A DNA stretch of 64,000 nt from Dromaius novaehollandiae (taxonomy: Eukaryota; Chordata; Aves; Casuariiformes; Dromaiidae), in assembly GCF_036370855.1 (NCBI RefSeq), contig NC_088113.1, forward strand, positions 16,760,501 to 16,824,500. The letters run 5' to 3'. How positions within the stretch are numbered: the first letter of the stretch is position 1; each line of letters begins with the position of its first letter. The position numbers and the translations under genes were made by a program. Below, in pieces: positions 13,331-26,535 of the stretch. The notes beneath the pieces were generated by a model. The model had not been told where the DNA came from. It made no database searches and was given only the letters and a program-made list of their open reading frames with translations.

Positions 13331-14090
13331 GTATGCCTAGGGGAGGGGCTCAATTACCTGAGATTCTCTGCAGACATTAGCAGTGTCTCATGGGGAAGTC
13401 TCATTTATTATGCAGAATAAAATCGCTATGGCACTGATCATATGATTTGAAGACTCAATCCTGAGGCAGCACTACTGAAAGGGGAGGTGAAACTGCATAA
13501 GACACTCTGTTCAGACAGCATGAGGCTGTGAGCAGCACACGAATTTTATGCACCAGGCAGGAGGATAGCTGCTGGATTGGTCTATTAGATGTGTAGTCGG
13601 GAAGTCACAGGAAAGCTTCATTTCTGGCAAGTCTGCATTTTGTCAGGATGCATCACTGGTGATACTAGAAAAAAAGGAAAGCTGCTGCTACGTGAGATTA
13701 AAAGATACAGACAGTGATAGCTACAGAAGATGACTATGAAACTCACTTAATAACCACCTTAAATACCCTCTCAAGAGTGAATTTAACTGCTGGATGGCAC
13801 TGGTTTCAACTGACTGTCTGGAAAGTATTGCAAAAAGGATGCATGTTATAAGAAAGCAGAGCACTGACAGCAGAGCAAACTAGAGGAGAACTTCTACCTG
13901 CATTGCTGACATTTGGGAAAAATAAAACAATAAAGTATCCTGTTGCCAAGATTCTTTTCTTTTTTCCTGAGTATTGGACAGGGATTTTGTATTTTCCCCT
14001 CTGAGGAAAACACCAACCAGAACTCAGAATACTGCAGACTTTCCAAAGAACAGGCATGGTACAAAATGTGATTTTGGTGTTTTTCCGCAG

Positions 14091-14146
14091 GCGACTCAGC
14101 CAAAGACCTGCTGTTGAGGAGCTAGAAAGAAGAAATATACTTAAAC
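14091..14146 (+). CDS. PHACTR3: PHACTR3 coding exon: RPEL repeat core
   Basis: This 56-nt exon runs from the acceptor TTTTTCCGCAG to the donor GTGAGT. It reads (K/)[18 protein letters not shown] with one base of the next codon. It contains an RPEL core, RPAVEEL, which binds monomeric actin. Confidence 0.95.
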
Positions 14147-17100
14147 GTGAGTATTTTTTTTCCTTACAGTATTTTTTTATATTTGTTTAGACCAGTGACT
14201 ACATTCCTATAACATATTCTTTTTCAACAGACAAATTCATTCATTCTTGGGATTATTTTCTGTACCTAAAAGTTTTCATTTTGTGCCTGACCTAGGTTTC
14301 AAATATTACAGGAATCAGAATTTACACTTTGATAAAGGCATGCAATTTATTACAGGAATACTCTAGGACTTGTCCAAATATAGGCTTTCACATATTTTTT
14401 ATAGTGAATACACTGTTCTGGATGTATGAGAAGGGAGTAGAGTCCAAGTTTCATGCAGTGCAATGAGAATTTGGACTGTAATTTTGCAAGAGTTGGACTA
14501 TCCTGGCAAACCAAACATTGAATACCATCAAGGCTAAAGAGGCGTGGACAAAGCATGCTTGCAGAGGTGTGATTTTCCTTGCACATACATTTAGTCATAT
14601 CATTAAATACCTTCCCAAAGACAAGCCAAAGAGAGATTATTTGGAGATATTAGAGCTTTTTGAGAGGGAATTCCAGGCCACTTATAGCTGTTTGCTGTTG
14701 GGGACTGTTGCTCAATGTCTTTCAAACAGATGCAAAGCAGAAACTTTTTTCCTAAAGACAGGTGTTCTTACCTGGGGATCAGACAGGGGATGAACATATT
14801 CCCTTTCCTTAGATGCGTCGGGAATCCTCTGAGTTAGGTGAAAGATAGAGAGCTTTGAAACTGTCTCCATATGGGTCTCAGATAGGAGAAAGGGGAAGGC
14901 CATCTGCTTTAAGGAAAACTATATTGCTGTTATTTTCATTATTTTCATGGTCTATTTGGTGTTGAAAGTCAAAAAAAGAATGTTGTGAAAAATAGTTTCT
15001 CATTGAACAAGCAGAAAACATAAAGCCATATATGTTTATGTCATACAAACAACACTGCCTTGGTATTTAATTCAGATAACTTTGTGTTACTTAAGATCTA
15101 AACTCTCAGAACTTAAGAGTGACATTCTTCATCCGAGGGTTTCTTCAGGTATTTGACAGGTGTTCAATACAGAACGTTGTTTTGACAATAGTTTAGTTAA
15201 ATAGGAAAGCAAAATTACTTTTCCCAAATGGTTTGCATTCAGGAAGTATTTTTTTCTTAATCATAAAATTATTTAGGAAATAAGCTTCTTCTGAAAGCAA
15301 GCAGTCCTAGACAGGTGACTACATTAGGCAAATGCCACTAGCTGAGAAGAAAGCAGCAACATAACCAAATGGTTTCAGATTACCCATTTTTTCTTTCAGT
15401 AGTTCATAGAAAAGACCTTATGCTATAGTCATAGAAGTTACTGGGAATTTCATTTCAATTTTAACACAAAGGAGTTCTATAGTCAACTTACTTATAAGAA
15501 TTTTACATACTCTTCTAACGTATACTTTGCACATGGTTAAATTAGGTGTATTTGACACATGCACATAGCTAAATGAGAAACAGGATATAATCTTTGAAAA
15601 GGTAAATGCGTGAACTTGGCCTAACTTCATCTACCAGAAGAAAGAAAAAGAATTAACCCAAGATTCTGAAACATGTGGGCCCAGATTTTTTAAGAGTCGG
15701 TGCCTAAGATCTCCTTCGAAATTCTGTTTCTTTGGGTTTTTTTGGATAAGGAAGAGCTGATCTCTTCTGAAAAAAAAAAAAAAAATCTGTTCCTTCATGT
15801 TTACTTTTTGAAGTATGCTGGTTACATCCTTAATCTGCGTTAAACTGACCAGCTTTAATAATAAAGAAGTTTCAATACATTCATATAATGAGCTTAGAGA
15901 GATAAAGCAGAAAGAGATAAAGCAGAATTAAAGATATGTCCTGAATGCCAGCTAAACATACTGGTCTAGATTTGTATCTTATTTAAAGACCTCCCAGCAT
16001 GGAGCAAATTTATTGACTTCAGCTCTGTTGCTCAGGCTTTATACAGGTTCAGCTGAGATCAGAAGCCACTTCTTTCTATTTAATTTATCTTTTCCATTAT
16101 ATAAAAAGCTAGGTATCTTATAAAGAACTAAGGTCATCACTTGGTTGTGTCAGTAGCAATCTTACAATGCTGGACAGAGGCAGTAACTCTAGACTCAGCT
16201 TTGAGTGAATTTGGAAATTAATATTCTCTCCTTTTATTAATAAGGATTTGACATTCTTATTATGGAATTTAAAAAGCACCTGGATTGTGTCTGACCTTGC
16301 AAAGCCATAGCTGAAAATACACTCCACAGAAATCACAATAATGTCCTCCAGGTTGTACAGTCGGTCCTAAGTTTCCTAACATTTTGATGTTCATAATACC
16401 TACTGCTAATGGAAGTAATGCTACCCCAAAAGATGTTTTAAGGACTAATAATTCATGTTTACACAAGCCTTTCAAAATGAGATGCAGATTCCAAGTGCTT
16501 AAGTGCTCCTATTACGTTATTTTAAAACAAATCTTATTAAGATTAAAATAAGTGATGGTTCTTATTTCCATCAGAGAGAGATTTCTGAGATAAAAGTAAT
16601 ATTTTAAAAGCAAATGTAAAGCCAATGCTTTGTTACAATTTTGTTGATCTTCGAAGTCTTCCCACTTTAAGTACAGAAACGTCGGTGATTCACCATAGAG
16701 CATAATAACCATATGAACTAAAATCAACACCTAGGTGTTCACATGTTCTTCCTTTCAACAGAAAGCTGATATTCACATTCAAGAAGGCAGCTTCTCTTAA
16801 ATTAGACTGTACAATTCCTGGTTCATTCTTAACACTAGGAATTGCTTCAGGGTCATGCACAGCTAAGAATTCCCTGAATAACTCACGGAGTAGCAAAATG
16901 AATTACAGTACTGCATATGTCACTTCATAATTGGGAGCATATCTCTGCTGAGATTTATAAAGCCAGCCCTCACTAATGAATGGCAGTATAGCGTAGGCAG
17001 AGTGGTGCTGATGGGAAAACCTCTCTGTTTTCCCTGTGTAATTATGCCTGAGCTCCGTAATGCCCTTGGTAGTATTTCTTACCAAATCTTGTTTTATTTT

Positions 17101-20100
17101 TCCTAAAAAAGTATTTCTTTTATTTCCACATTTGGCATTTCTTTAAGCTGGGAATAAGCTCCAAGCCTGAGTGAATGTCTCATAGAAAGGGGCCACTCTA
17201 TATGGTTTAGCATATTAAAATTTTCAAGAGCTGGTGTGGCTCCTGTTGGTTATTAAATCTCTTCGAAACTGGAGGTTAGGTCATAGGAAAGCTGACATTG
17301 GCACAAATACTTGGTCCTACTTGGAAAAGAAACTGTACATTCTAGCAGAGACCCAGAGAGACGTACTGAGCTAACAATATGGACAAGAAGTAGCTACTGA
17401 TTTCTCTGTGCTATAATTTTTATTGCATGGAACTTTGAAAACTACCGATCTTCCTCATGAAGAAAATCATCTTCTTTTTAATATTCTCTGCAGAACGAAA
17501 TGATCAAACAGAACAGGAAGAAAGAAGGGAAATCAAACAGAGACTGACAAGAAAGGTAAAATCTTGCAATACTTTCTATTAGTTTTAAAAGTTTAGCAAA
17601 AATAATAAGAAAGAACCTAGAGTAGTTACATCAATCATAGAGGTCATTATTACACAAACATGCCTTAACATGCCTTAAAAATACCTACCATCTCTCAGAT
17701 GCATGAGGAATGACAGAATATTTACATACAAACCTTAAATCAGCAAATGGATATTTGCTTGCATATTGCATATTTTGCAACTATATTGCAAGAAAGCAGT
17801 TCTTCATTCTTTGTAGCAATCAGTCCCAGAGCTGACTCCCTGCAATAAACTTCTCTTTGCATTTAGAATCAGAATTGTCAGAATCAGAATTAGATTGGTT
17901 ACTCTTCTGTTCCTAGGAATCCCTACTGGAATTATAAGCCAAATATTATGATAACTTGCTAAACTCAAATTGAAATTTTTACAATGGGACCAGTCCTGAA
18001 AACCTTAAACAGAAAATCTACCATTGACTGCCGTTGACAGCCCCTACAGTTTAATTCATTATGATTCCTTTACTTACTGCAAATGCATTTTATCAATTTC
18101 CAGGTTCGAGTATTTTCCTCCTTGGTCCATTACAGAGCCACTGTGCATTAGCCTGCAGCTCCATTTAAAACATTATTGCTCTCCTAACAATACTCTGAAG
18201 GACTGAATATTTCCCGGGAATTTATCAATTTCCAATAGGGTTTTTTTGTTTGTTTGTTTGTTTTTTTTTTTACATATACAGAAATATATACAAAGCTAAG
18301 ATGAGAAGTGCAAAATATTGCACATTTTATTGAAATGTCTGTTATTAACATTAGTTTTATTTTACAAAACTTCTTAATACAGCTAAACCAGAGACCTACA
18401 GTTGATGAACTAAGGGACAGAAAAATCCTGATTCGATTCAGTGATTATGTGGAAGTGGCTAAAGCACAGGACTATGACAGACGAGCAGATAAACCATGGA
18501 CAAGACTATCAGCAGCAGATAAGGTACTGACATAATTTAAATGAGCCATCATTGCTTTCTACCTGCTTTGTATATAATGATACATTAGATTCTGTATATA
18601 ATAGCGTAATTAAGCAATATTATATTGTATTAATGGCTAAGACATTTAACCTCTCCTCTGTACATGTTATGATTGGCTGTTATGCAGCAACCACACTGAC
18701 CAAGACATGCTATCATAAAAATGATTATTTTATAAATATTATATAAAATGCCTATTTAGCTAAATCAAAGTACCTAATATTTAAGAATCTGTGAAAGCAA
18801 CCCAGGATGTTCCTGTCCATTAGCAGTTGTTATTTAAACAATGATCTCATTTTTATAGCCCTGAATTTTTTGGCATTATTCACCAAAAGAGAAAATGTGT
18901 CTTCCCTTATGACTGTGCAATCCTATGGATATAGGTGACAACAGAATCCCGCCTCTCATACTTTGTGATAAGGCAAACAGTCTGGGTTTTATTCAGAAAT
19001 GATATGCACTGAAAATTGTATAAAAGCCCATTTACCAATTTCTGGGCAATCTTTCTTGATCTTTACTAAATTTTAACTGTAATCATATTAAATGCAAGAC
19101 AATAAGCACTGTGGTTTTATGCCCCTTTCAGAATTACTTTTAGGCAGAAGTGACCATGTCAGCAATCAGTAATGGATGATGAATAGGATCATATCAGCAA
19201 TCCATATAACCTAAATTTTCAGTGTCTCTACTGGTCATCATATGCCTTACTGTGCCCAGTACCTACTATTTCTACTTTACGAAACTCCTATTCCACTCTG
19301 CAAGTATAGTGTTTTATAATGCTAATAAATACAAAATTATTTGTTAACCCTCTTTCACTTTAAAATTTCTAGGCAGCAATTCGTAAAGAGCTAAATGAAT
19401 ACAAAAGTAATGAAATGGAGGTACATGCATCAAGCAAGCATTTGACAAGGTAAGTTTTCCAGCTATTTATTTCCATTGCCCGCTAAAAAACAGACTTTGA
19501 GTCCTGAATCTGCAGATTTGTTCTCACATGCGGAAGCAGGAGCAGAATATGCACAGGAAGCTTTATTTTAAAAGAAAATGGAAGCATTTCTCTCTCCATT
19601 CAGAATAAGGCTTCTCCGAAAAGATTTGCTTAGATTAGCATCTATGGAGAACCCCCCAGTCCTTCTCAAGAACATCAGTCAGCATGCTTCAATAAGATTT
19701 AAAAGCTATAACAAAAAATTAAATGTAGGATATAACACAGAAAAAAAATATGATGTGGTTTAAAGCAGATGAATAACTTCATATAGTATATGAAGATACT
19801 TGAGTTAGATATGTGAGAGTTTGCAGTCTCAGTATCACAAACATTGCAACTTCAGTGCTGATCAACACCAAATTCTTCATACTGTAGTAAGAGATACACA
19901 ACACCCATAAGCAAACACATAATTGATTTGCCCTACTGGATTCAGCCTGTAGATTTCAGTATCACTTGAATGTCAGTTCAGTCGCTATTGGAAGGAGTGC
20001 AACCCCACAAAACACACTCAACAGCAGTCTAGCAGAGAAGTCAGGAGAGAATACTGGCTGGGACACTTGTTGCTCCCCGAGTAGTTAGGCCACCATGAGG

Positions 20101-21476
20101 GTGGGTATGAATCTAGTGCTTGCAGAAAGCCTCATGTGCCAGCACTGATCACGGCTACTGTGTCTGTGGAAATCTAAATGCACATTCGTAACATGCATGA
20201 AAACACCAGGATTTTGCAAGAGGGAAAAACTGCAGGAGAGAAGCTGATTCCACAAGTATTAAGTTACTTGCACAAAGACCTTGTTACTTATAGAGAAGAA
20301 GTATTTAAATAACAACCAAGTATTTCCTATAATTTCTATTATGTCTCTTCAGCTAGTCCAGTTGGTCTTAAAACATAATTTTAGGAGTGGCTAGGAGCAC
20401 AGTCCACTCTTACCATATCTGTAAGCCCGCTCAGGTGAACTTGTTAAAATAAACTGCCTAACATAATACTAAAGGACTTGGTGTCCGGTCTCACCATCTG
20501 GAAGGCTCAACTTCGGCCACGCCTGGGGCCCTATTTCCATGTTCGTTTCTGAACACAGAATGAATCTGATTCTAATCGAGCTTTGGATGCTCAACGAAAA
20601 GATGATCTAGGCAAATAACCTTGAGTCATAAATGCAACATAGATTAATCTAAGTGTTATAATTATATAATTCTAGATTGTACATGCAACTGTCAGGGTTC
20701 TTTTGACATTACAGGGCTCAGGCTCAATATTTATGACAAAACATCACTGGACTGATAGAAAGAAATAGAGAAAAAAAGGGGTGGCGGCAGATTAAGTGCA
20801 GAAGTGAAAGCTGCCTTATCCAATTGAAATTACCCGACAAGTTTAATTAAGTGGATTAAAATAACATGTTTTGGAATTTGGTCTGGATATTAGAATTAAA
20901 CAGCCTTACAATTTACAATTAGTGCTAGAACATTACAAAAGGTTGGGGCTTTAATTACATATCTCAGCCAGAAGGATAAACCTACAGAGCAACAGTGCAT
21001 TTCTTCCAGACAGAATCTAAGAAAAGCGTGTATATTAAACTAACAGTACTTCATATTTTCCAAAGCATCAGTTCAACATTGCTTAGTTCTTATAAAATAA
21101 CAAGATCATGCTCAATAAAGATTGCTACTAACAACAACACACTGTGGCCTAATTCTTGAAACAAACGAACAAAAGCCCACACATATGGTTACATTTACAC
21201 TCTTAAGTAGATGCAAACTGATTAGACTTGAACCTGAGTACTGTAACTGCACTATAGCTGTGGCATACAAGTGAAAATTTATACTTGTAAAAATTAAGGC
21301 TTACAGTTGCTAATATTCTTCACTACTGTTAATGCATATTTAAACAAAATGCTTAAACAGCCATTATTTTTGTTAATCCAACATTAAACTGCTTTTAAAA
21401 ATTCTATCTTTTTGAAAATTTCACGAAGTGGTTTGAAAAATGTCTCTTCGTTTCTCCTAGATTTCACAGGCCATAG
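14091..21476 (+). CDS. PHACTR3: PHACTR3 C-terminal part (last five coding exons): phosphatase and actin regulator 3
   Basis: Joined exons 14091-14146, 17494-17555, 18383-18523, 19373-19449 and 21461-21476 give 116 residues plus a TAG stop, with all splice phases compatible. Phactr proteins bind G-actin through RPEL motifs and the catalytic subunit of PP1 through a conserved C-terminal segment, redirecting PP1 substrate choice. PHACTR3 (scapinin) is associated with the nuclear scaffold. Two RPEL-type cores are visible (RPAVEEL and RPTVDEL), followed by the PP1-docking elements LIRF (RVxF-like), the DYVEV stretch, the arginine/acidic [10 protein letters not shown] string and the terminal RFHRP. 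The N-terminus and first RPEL motifs lie outside the window. The paralogue call rests on remembered PHACTR3 sequence (for example NILKQRND and [10 protein letters not shown]) and on the adjacent SYCP2. PHACTR1 is the main alternative. Confidence 0.95.
14147..17493 (+). other. PHACTR3: PHACTR3 intron between RPEL exons
   Basis: This is a GT-AG intron of 3347 bp. It is AT-rich and contains a 16-A run at 15770-15785 and a short duplicated AGAGATAAAGCAG at about 15899-15926. No coding or RNA gene was recognised. Confidence 0.85.
17494..17555 (+). CDS. PHACTR3: PHACTR3 coding exon: inter-RPEL linker
   Basis: This 62-nt exon has acceptor TTCTCTGCAG and donor GTAAAA. It encodes the highly charged linker [20 protein letters not shown] after completing a split Gln codon, and ends in phase 0. 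Confidence 0.95.
18241..18271. repeat. (GTTT)n / poly-T simple repeat
   Basis: A short GTTT tandem run merges into a T tract inside the PHACTR3 intron 17556-18382, about 110 bp before the next exon. The rest of that intron shows only a small duplicated AGAATCAGAATT near 17875. Confidence 0.8.
18383..18523 (+). CDS. PHACTR3: PHACTR3 coding exon: last RPEL and PP1-binding segment
   Basis: This 141-nt exon encodes 47 whole codons. It carries the last RPEL core RPTVDEL, then [10 protein letters not shown] (the RVxF-phi-phi-type PP1 docking site) and [13 protein letters not shown] (the Arg and Trp contacts of the Phactr/PP1 holoenzyme). Splice sites are AATACAG and GTACTG. The intron downstream (18524-19372) holds nothing recognisable. 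Confidence 0.97.
19373..19449 (+). CDS. PHACTR3: PHACTR3 coding exon: C-terminal helix
   Basis: This 77-nt exon has acceptor TTTCTAG and donor GTAAGT. It encodes [20 protein letters not shown] and onward to a split Arg codon. It corresponds to the C-terminal helix that remodels the PP1 hydrophobic groove in the Phactr family. Confidence 0.96.
19450..21460 (+). other. PHACTR3: Last PHACTR3 intron
   Basis: This is a GT-AG intron of 2011 bp. Around 20380-20530 it has an LTR-like stretch: an AATAAA at 20448-20453 followed by a pyrimidine-containing, more GC-rich segment. No start, target duplication or coding part could be defined. The rest is unremarkable AT-rich sequence. Confidence 0.8.
21461..21476 (+). 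CDS. PHACTR3: PHACTR3 terminal coding exon
   Basis: The acceptor TTTCTCCTAG is followed by the completion of the split Arg codon, then FHRP and TAG (21474-21476). This is the invariant C-terminal end of Phactr proteins. Only 16 coding bases lie in this exon, so it is easily missed by ORF-based gene finding. Confidence 0.95.
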
Positions 21477-22195
21477 AAATTTTCTTCTGAGAAGAATCTG
21501 TCTTTACTTTTTGATATTGCTGCTGAACACATATCAGGGAATATAGAAGTGTTTCCCTAAAGTTCAGTCCAGGATACCTTGATGTTTATGTGCAAGAAGG
21601 ACTCTGCAGATGAAATCTCTGCAGCATTCACAGATGGAAACACCAGAGGATGTACTTCACTCTGAAACCAGAAGAGTGATGGCCTGTGGAATGGGAGGAT
21701 CTGCTGAAAAAGATTGAAGTAAAGCTACCTGAAGGAACCCACTATTCTCCTTTAACAATTGTTTTAAACTGTTTTGCAGTCTATCTTGGAAAAGGAGATG
21801 TGCATGTACAGGCTTTACCATTCCAAGGCCTCTGACATAAATGGACATGACACACTGTCATTCAGTATTATGTTGACAAGACATTTTGAACTTACCACAA
21901 TTAGTTTGTAAAACACTTATGTTCATGTTCTAAAAACTAATTTAATGTATTATAATTTCATTCTTTTTTATATAATGTCTAACAAACACAGCTGCAAGCA
22001 TTTTTGATTCCTGTTACTTTTGTTCTTTAATTAAATGACTACTTATTGCAGGAAATGAACACGTTTCTTAACGCTCTTTTTTTCCAGACTGTTGGGAAGG
22101 GAAGAAATTGCAATTGTTATGCTCCAGATATTGCTTCTTTACCAACACGGAGAGTCTTCAAAAGAATAAATAAGGATTCCCATCTTGTGGAACAT
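21477..22195 (+). other. PHACTR3: Probable PHACTR3 3' UTR
   Basis: Non-coding sequence follows the stop. The first AATAAA on the sense strand after the stop that has a GT-rich stretch behind it is at 22165-22170. A second AATAAA lies at 22617-22622. The exact cleavage site cannot be fixed from sequence alone. Confidence 0.45.
22165..22170 (+). terminator. PHACTR3: Candidate poly(A) signal of PHACTR3
   Basis: An AATAAA hexamer lies about 690 bp after the stop codon. It is followed within 40 bp by G/T-rich sequence suitable as a downstream element. The alternative hexamer at 22617 has a poorer downstream context. Confidence 0.4.
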
Positions 22196-25100
22196 TGATG
22201 TTTTGGACCAGATCCTAACTGGTATAACCAGTATAGAATGACAATCAAGTTAAGGATCTGGCCGTCTGAAGAATGACAGTTAAGTCCACTGTCATTGTCA
22301 TTAAAAACTACTAAATTTGACAACCATAGAGCAACTGCTAAGGTAAAAACGTATTTTCATGTTTAGCAAACAAGTTCCTACATTTTTAATAGTAAAAGTG
22401 TATATACAGTTGAAGGATTTCTTGAAAGTAGGAGGAAGAAAGTTGTTATGTGACAACAACAAAGCAAAGAGGATTTGTTGAGAAAAATGTAAAGCAAGAC
22501 ATTCTGATAATGCTTGACATCCAGAAGCATGAGTGTCCTGCTCAAAATATTACTAGAAGGAAAAAAAACAGAGAAGAAATACACTGATAATTGGTAACTG
22601 TGCCTGGTGAGACAGCAATAAAATGGTACATACACTCTTAAGGAAAAAAATTCTCTGCAAGAGTTTCAAATACTATCATTTAAAAAGTCTTTCAACAGTA
22701 AAATTTTACAAAGGCTCTATCTCTCCCAACTTTGTTCAAAGGATCTTTGAGAAGCATGAAAACAAGAAACAGGTATGTAAAATTGTTTGTATAGACGCCC
22801 CCACTAAATTGCTGCAAGATGGTGAATAGAATCAATACAAATAGTGGATGGACTAACTTTTGATTCTCTTCTGCTCAGTGTTGGAATGAAATAACAAATA
22901 CAGTGCTAAACTTTGCATAAAACTAATATATAAGAATGGAAGGTAAGCATATGCAGAGCAATATTGAAAATAAGGACAATTGTAGAAGAAATTGGTGAAC
23001 GATGGCAGGTGTGTTGCACAGGACCAACAAAGTTAACATTTATGGTTTAGCTTGCCCTCTAGGTAGCTGTAATTTTGTACAATTTTTTATGTTTGACTTG
23101 CGTGAATATCAGTCCAGCACTTGAATTACTCAATTACTTGATCCAAAGATTTTTTTCTACTTATAGCAATTTTATAACTTGTTAACTTTTTCTCAGAAAT
23201 ATGCATCATCATAACCAGCATTTCAGCATATGGTTTATTATATCTATCAACAAAATTGACTATTGTTAATAAAACATTTATTAATTTTAACAATAATATA
23301 ATGATAGCCCAGGTGTAAGATGTACAAAAAGGGTAAACAGAAAGCAGAGAAAAATATCTTAAGTGGAATAACATTTCTTTAGTTTGGGAAAGGTGGATGA
23401 CCCACTGTTAACAACAAACTAAGTTGGCACGGAGCTAGCACTTAATTTAGCAGTGATGCATAGACTCGCACTGATAATAAGTGTTGTATAAAATATTAAA
23501 ACAATGTTGAAAATACAATGAACAGAAAAATATTTTTAGGGTAACTTAGAGCAAAAGCAGTTTTTTAACTCCAAATGAGGCCTGTGAGCTATATTACTAA
23601 TACAACTTAACCATCTTGTAGTTACGCAGCAATATGCTTAACTTTGTCCTCAAGCTCTCCCTCCTTCACAAGAATCCTACCCTTCTTTCTACTTCAGTCT
23701 GGTAAGAGGCAGAAGACTGTGGCTGCTTCAGAGTCACACATGCTCACTGTCAGCTGGCTAGTGACAGCTTACTAGTGGGCAAAGCAATCAAGCAGTTTGG
23801 AGACTGCATGCAGTCACTGGGCCACATATTGTGCTGGCTTACTGTTGGAAGTTTGGATGGCGTTCACTGAAGGTATCTTTAGCTGTTCTCCCTATGTCGT
23901 TCTCTACCCAGCGGAAAGAAGAAACATCCTGGAGTGCTCAATTCATTTCACTTTGTCTGCTTTGAATGTCCCCTGGGGTCTCTCATCCACAGACTAAAAA
24001 ATGAGTAATCTCCCTGTGCTAAAATATGCCTTTGTGAATACTATCCCCCAGTATTTTTCATGTTCTTAATTTTGTTAAACTTCATTGTTACTAGCTAATA
24101 TTTTTAGAAGCTAAAAGGGCTGAGGTAAAGACTGATGGATGGACAGTGCAATTGCATACCTCCACTTCATCATGAGACTTTGCTAAAAATAGCAGTTGTA
24201 TTACTTTTCCGATATACCCCCAACAATAAGAAAAGAATTTGAGTGCACTTTTTAAAACCTTGCACAGTTAAGGGAAAATAGTATTTCATATACAGTTGAA
24301 CAATTCAATTAGACCAGTAGGATACCTTTAACATCTCATGAGGTCCATCTAGTGGAGATCACAAGTGCTCACAAGCTCAAAAAAGAAAGAAAGAAAAAAA
24401 AACAAACAGAAATGCACAGAGAGCATTTATGTAGTGGAATGAGTGGAACAAATTATTTTCTGGCAATTTCAATATAATCATGCCTAGAGAGAATATGGCC
24501 TTGTGGTTTTGAAGTTTAGTTCATAAGAAATAATTTGCATTTCTAACTATTTTTGTTTACAATGACCCATTTCCCATCAATTAAGCATAAGAACATCAAT
24601 TACTCTACATTCTACATCTGATGGGCAGTTCTCACACGCTCACAACTCTCTTGAGTCAGTGCACATGGGAAGAAAATCTGTCACATCCATTTCTGATCTA
24701 AGCAGATGCTTTTTAAAGATGGTACTTTGAATAAGATGAAAGTATTTTTTCATATAAAGTCATAGATTCAGGTAGGAAAGGGCCTCTGGAGGTCATTGGG
24801 TCCAATCCCCTGCTGAAAGTGAGGCCAACTTTGTAAAAACATTAGTGCTGAATTTAGACTGTAATCTATAGACTTTTTTTTTTTTAATTTACAGACAGTA
24901 TTGTCTGTACAATTTACAAATGAAGTAATACAGTTCAAAGATAAAAGGTTACTGTTAATTCAGAAATTGGTAATATTTCCCCTTTCCTTCAAGGAACTCT
25001 GTCAGGTTTTCTTTTTCCTTAAAATTGCTTTTTAAAATCATGCAGTTTTTCTTCTCTGAAAACAAACTTTATGAAATGGGTATTATCAGAAATAATGAAG

Positions 25101-26509
25101 GATATATCAAAGATTTATGGACCACTTGTGAGGCAGAGAAATTGCATGGGCAAGACAAGAAAGAATTAAGAAAAGGAAACTGATAAGTATCACCAAAGAT
25201 ACAGACAGTGGTTAGGCTCAGCAGGGAATTTCTACGGGATGTTTTGGAAAGGGAAAAAAAAAAAAAAAAAGTATACTGGGTTTGAAAGAAGTCAAGTCAA
25301 TAGCTACCAGAAAACATCACAAAAGGATGAAAGCCACTGCATTAGACTCTCTCAAAAATATGAGAAAATAGCCATACAGCATAATAGCTGTAGGCAAAAT
25401 TAGCTGGAATAAAAATATAGGAAAGTTTTGAAGAATTAATGACTGACAATGGTTTCAGTAACAGAGAGGAGACCAAAAAAAGGAGAGAAGAATGCTGAAA
25501 GTAAAGGCACCTGCATTGATAAAGAAAAGGAATATTAGGAATGTAGAAAGGAAACTGAGGAAAACCAGAAAAGTCCTGAGGGAGAGGGGCTAATGGAAGA
25601 AGTGACAGAAATACATATGATGTTAAAGACAACCAGAGGTCAAAATAAGCTGTAAAATGTAATGAAAAAATAAGGGCTGTAACACAACCAAGTTGTGAGG
25701 AACTGTTAGTTCAAAGTTGGATAATATATTATCTAGAGAACTGTGCGGTCATAAAATGAGCTACAGATGAGCGTGCAGCACCCTCTTCAGGCTCACTTCA
25801 AAAGCTTTGCTAGGGCAGTCCTGGCTTCAAACTACTAAGATGCTGGGATGTCCACCTGGAATCAGTGCCATGCTAAAAAGGCAGCTCTGCATCTGATTAT
25901 GTAGGCAAGCTCTAAAACATCCACATTCAATGAGTTAGTCTCTCCAACCATTACTTCTCCGTGATCAGCTGTAAATCCTTCTCTCCTCCCCCCGCTTCTT
26001 TAACAGAACTTAAATGAAAAATATTAAAGGTATTGTTCTAGACCTGAAGAATTTAAAGTGCATTTGCAGGATTGTAAATAAAAACTAAAAGGTTGCTTAG
26101 GAACTTTAAAATACAAGGTAGTTTGGTTTTTTCTAATGTAAAAGAAAATTAAGAGAAGTATTAGCTTAGAAGCTGCATGTTTTAGATATTCAGAAGAAAT
26201 ATCCTAGTTACTACCTGACAAGAGCAAATTATGACTCACAGGTTGTTCTCGTAGGAAATCTTCTGAAATCTAGGTATGTAGAACAGATGATATTAGTATG
26301 TAGGATATATTTCCAAGCTACAGATATCAGGCCATCTTGCCAGCTGTTGTCATACATGAAGTACTTGCTAAAAATAGATTTTCTGTGACTAGAATGCAAA
26401 AATGTATTACTGATTTAAAGCAAAATGGTAATAACATGGTTTTGTAAATACAAGACAGACAATATATATTTTTCCTGAAACATTTAATACAAATATTTGC
26501 AACATAGTT
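22196..26509. other. Intergenic gap between convergent PHACTR3 and SYCP2
   Basis: This AT-rich sequence lies between the two tail-to-tail genes. The only recognisable element is the CR1-like fragment near 24760. A 17-A run lies at 25254-25270. The short ORFs on both strands look random. Either 3' UTR could extend further into it. Confidence 0.7.
24757..24837 (-). mobile_element. Degraded CR1-type LINE 3' fragment
   Basis: Read on the + strand, the sequence shows TCATAGATTCAGGTAGGAAA, then a GGGCCTCTGGAGGTCATTGG-like stretch and CCAATCCCCTGCTGAAAG. This matches the general pattern of the reverse complement of the avian/reptilian CR1 3' end. CR1 copies are usually 5'-truncated. The fragment is short and diverged. 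Confidence 0.7.
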
Positions 26510-26529
26510 CAACCATACCCCTTTACAAT

Positions 26530-26535
26530 TTTATT
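26530..26535 (-). terminator. SYCP2: Candidate poly(A) signal of SYCP2
   Basis: An AATAAA lies on the minus strand (TTTATT on +), about 500 bp after the SYCP2 stop. G/T-containing sequence follows on the minus strand. An AATATA variant closer to the stop (26995-27000), followed by a very GT-rich tract, is a rival site. Confidence 0.35.

Larger units (their letters stand above)
1..14090 (+). other. PHACTR3: Long intron of PHACTR3 (5' part lies outside the window)
   Basis: No exon encoding PHACTR3 residues upstream of the penultimate RPEL repeats could be found here. The sequence before the 14091 acceptor therefore reads as intron, and the preceding coding exon must lie left of position 1. The stretch holds scattered short ORFs without family resemblance, GC/CpG-richer islets (about 2820-3240, 10225-10400, 11180-11340), a perfect short hairpin at 7561-7583, and simple A/T tracts (for example 9406-9421). 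Alternative first exons are known for PHACTR3 in mammals, so a cryptic promoter here is possible but not shown. Confidence 0.7.
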
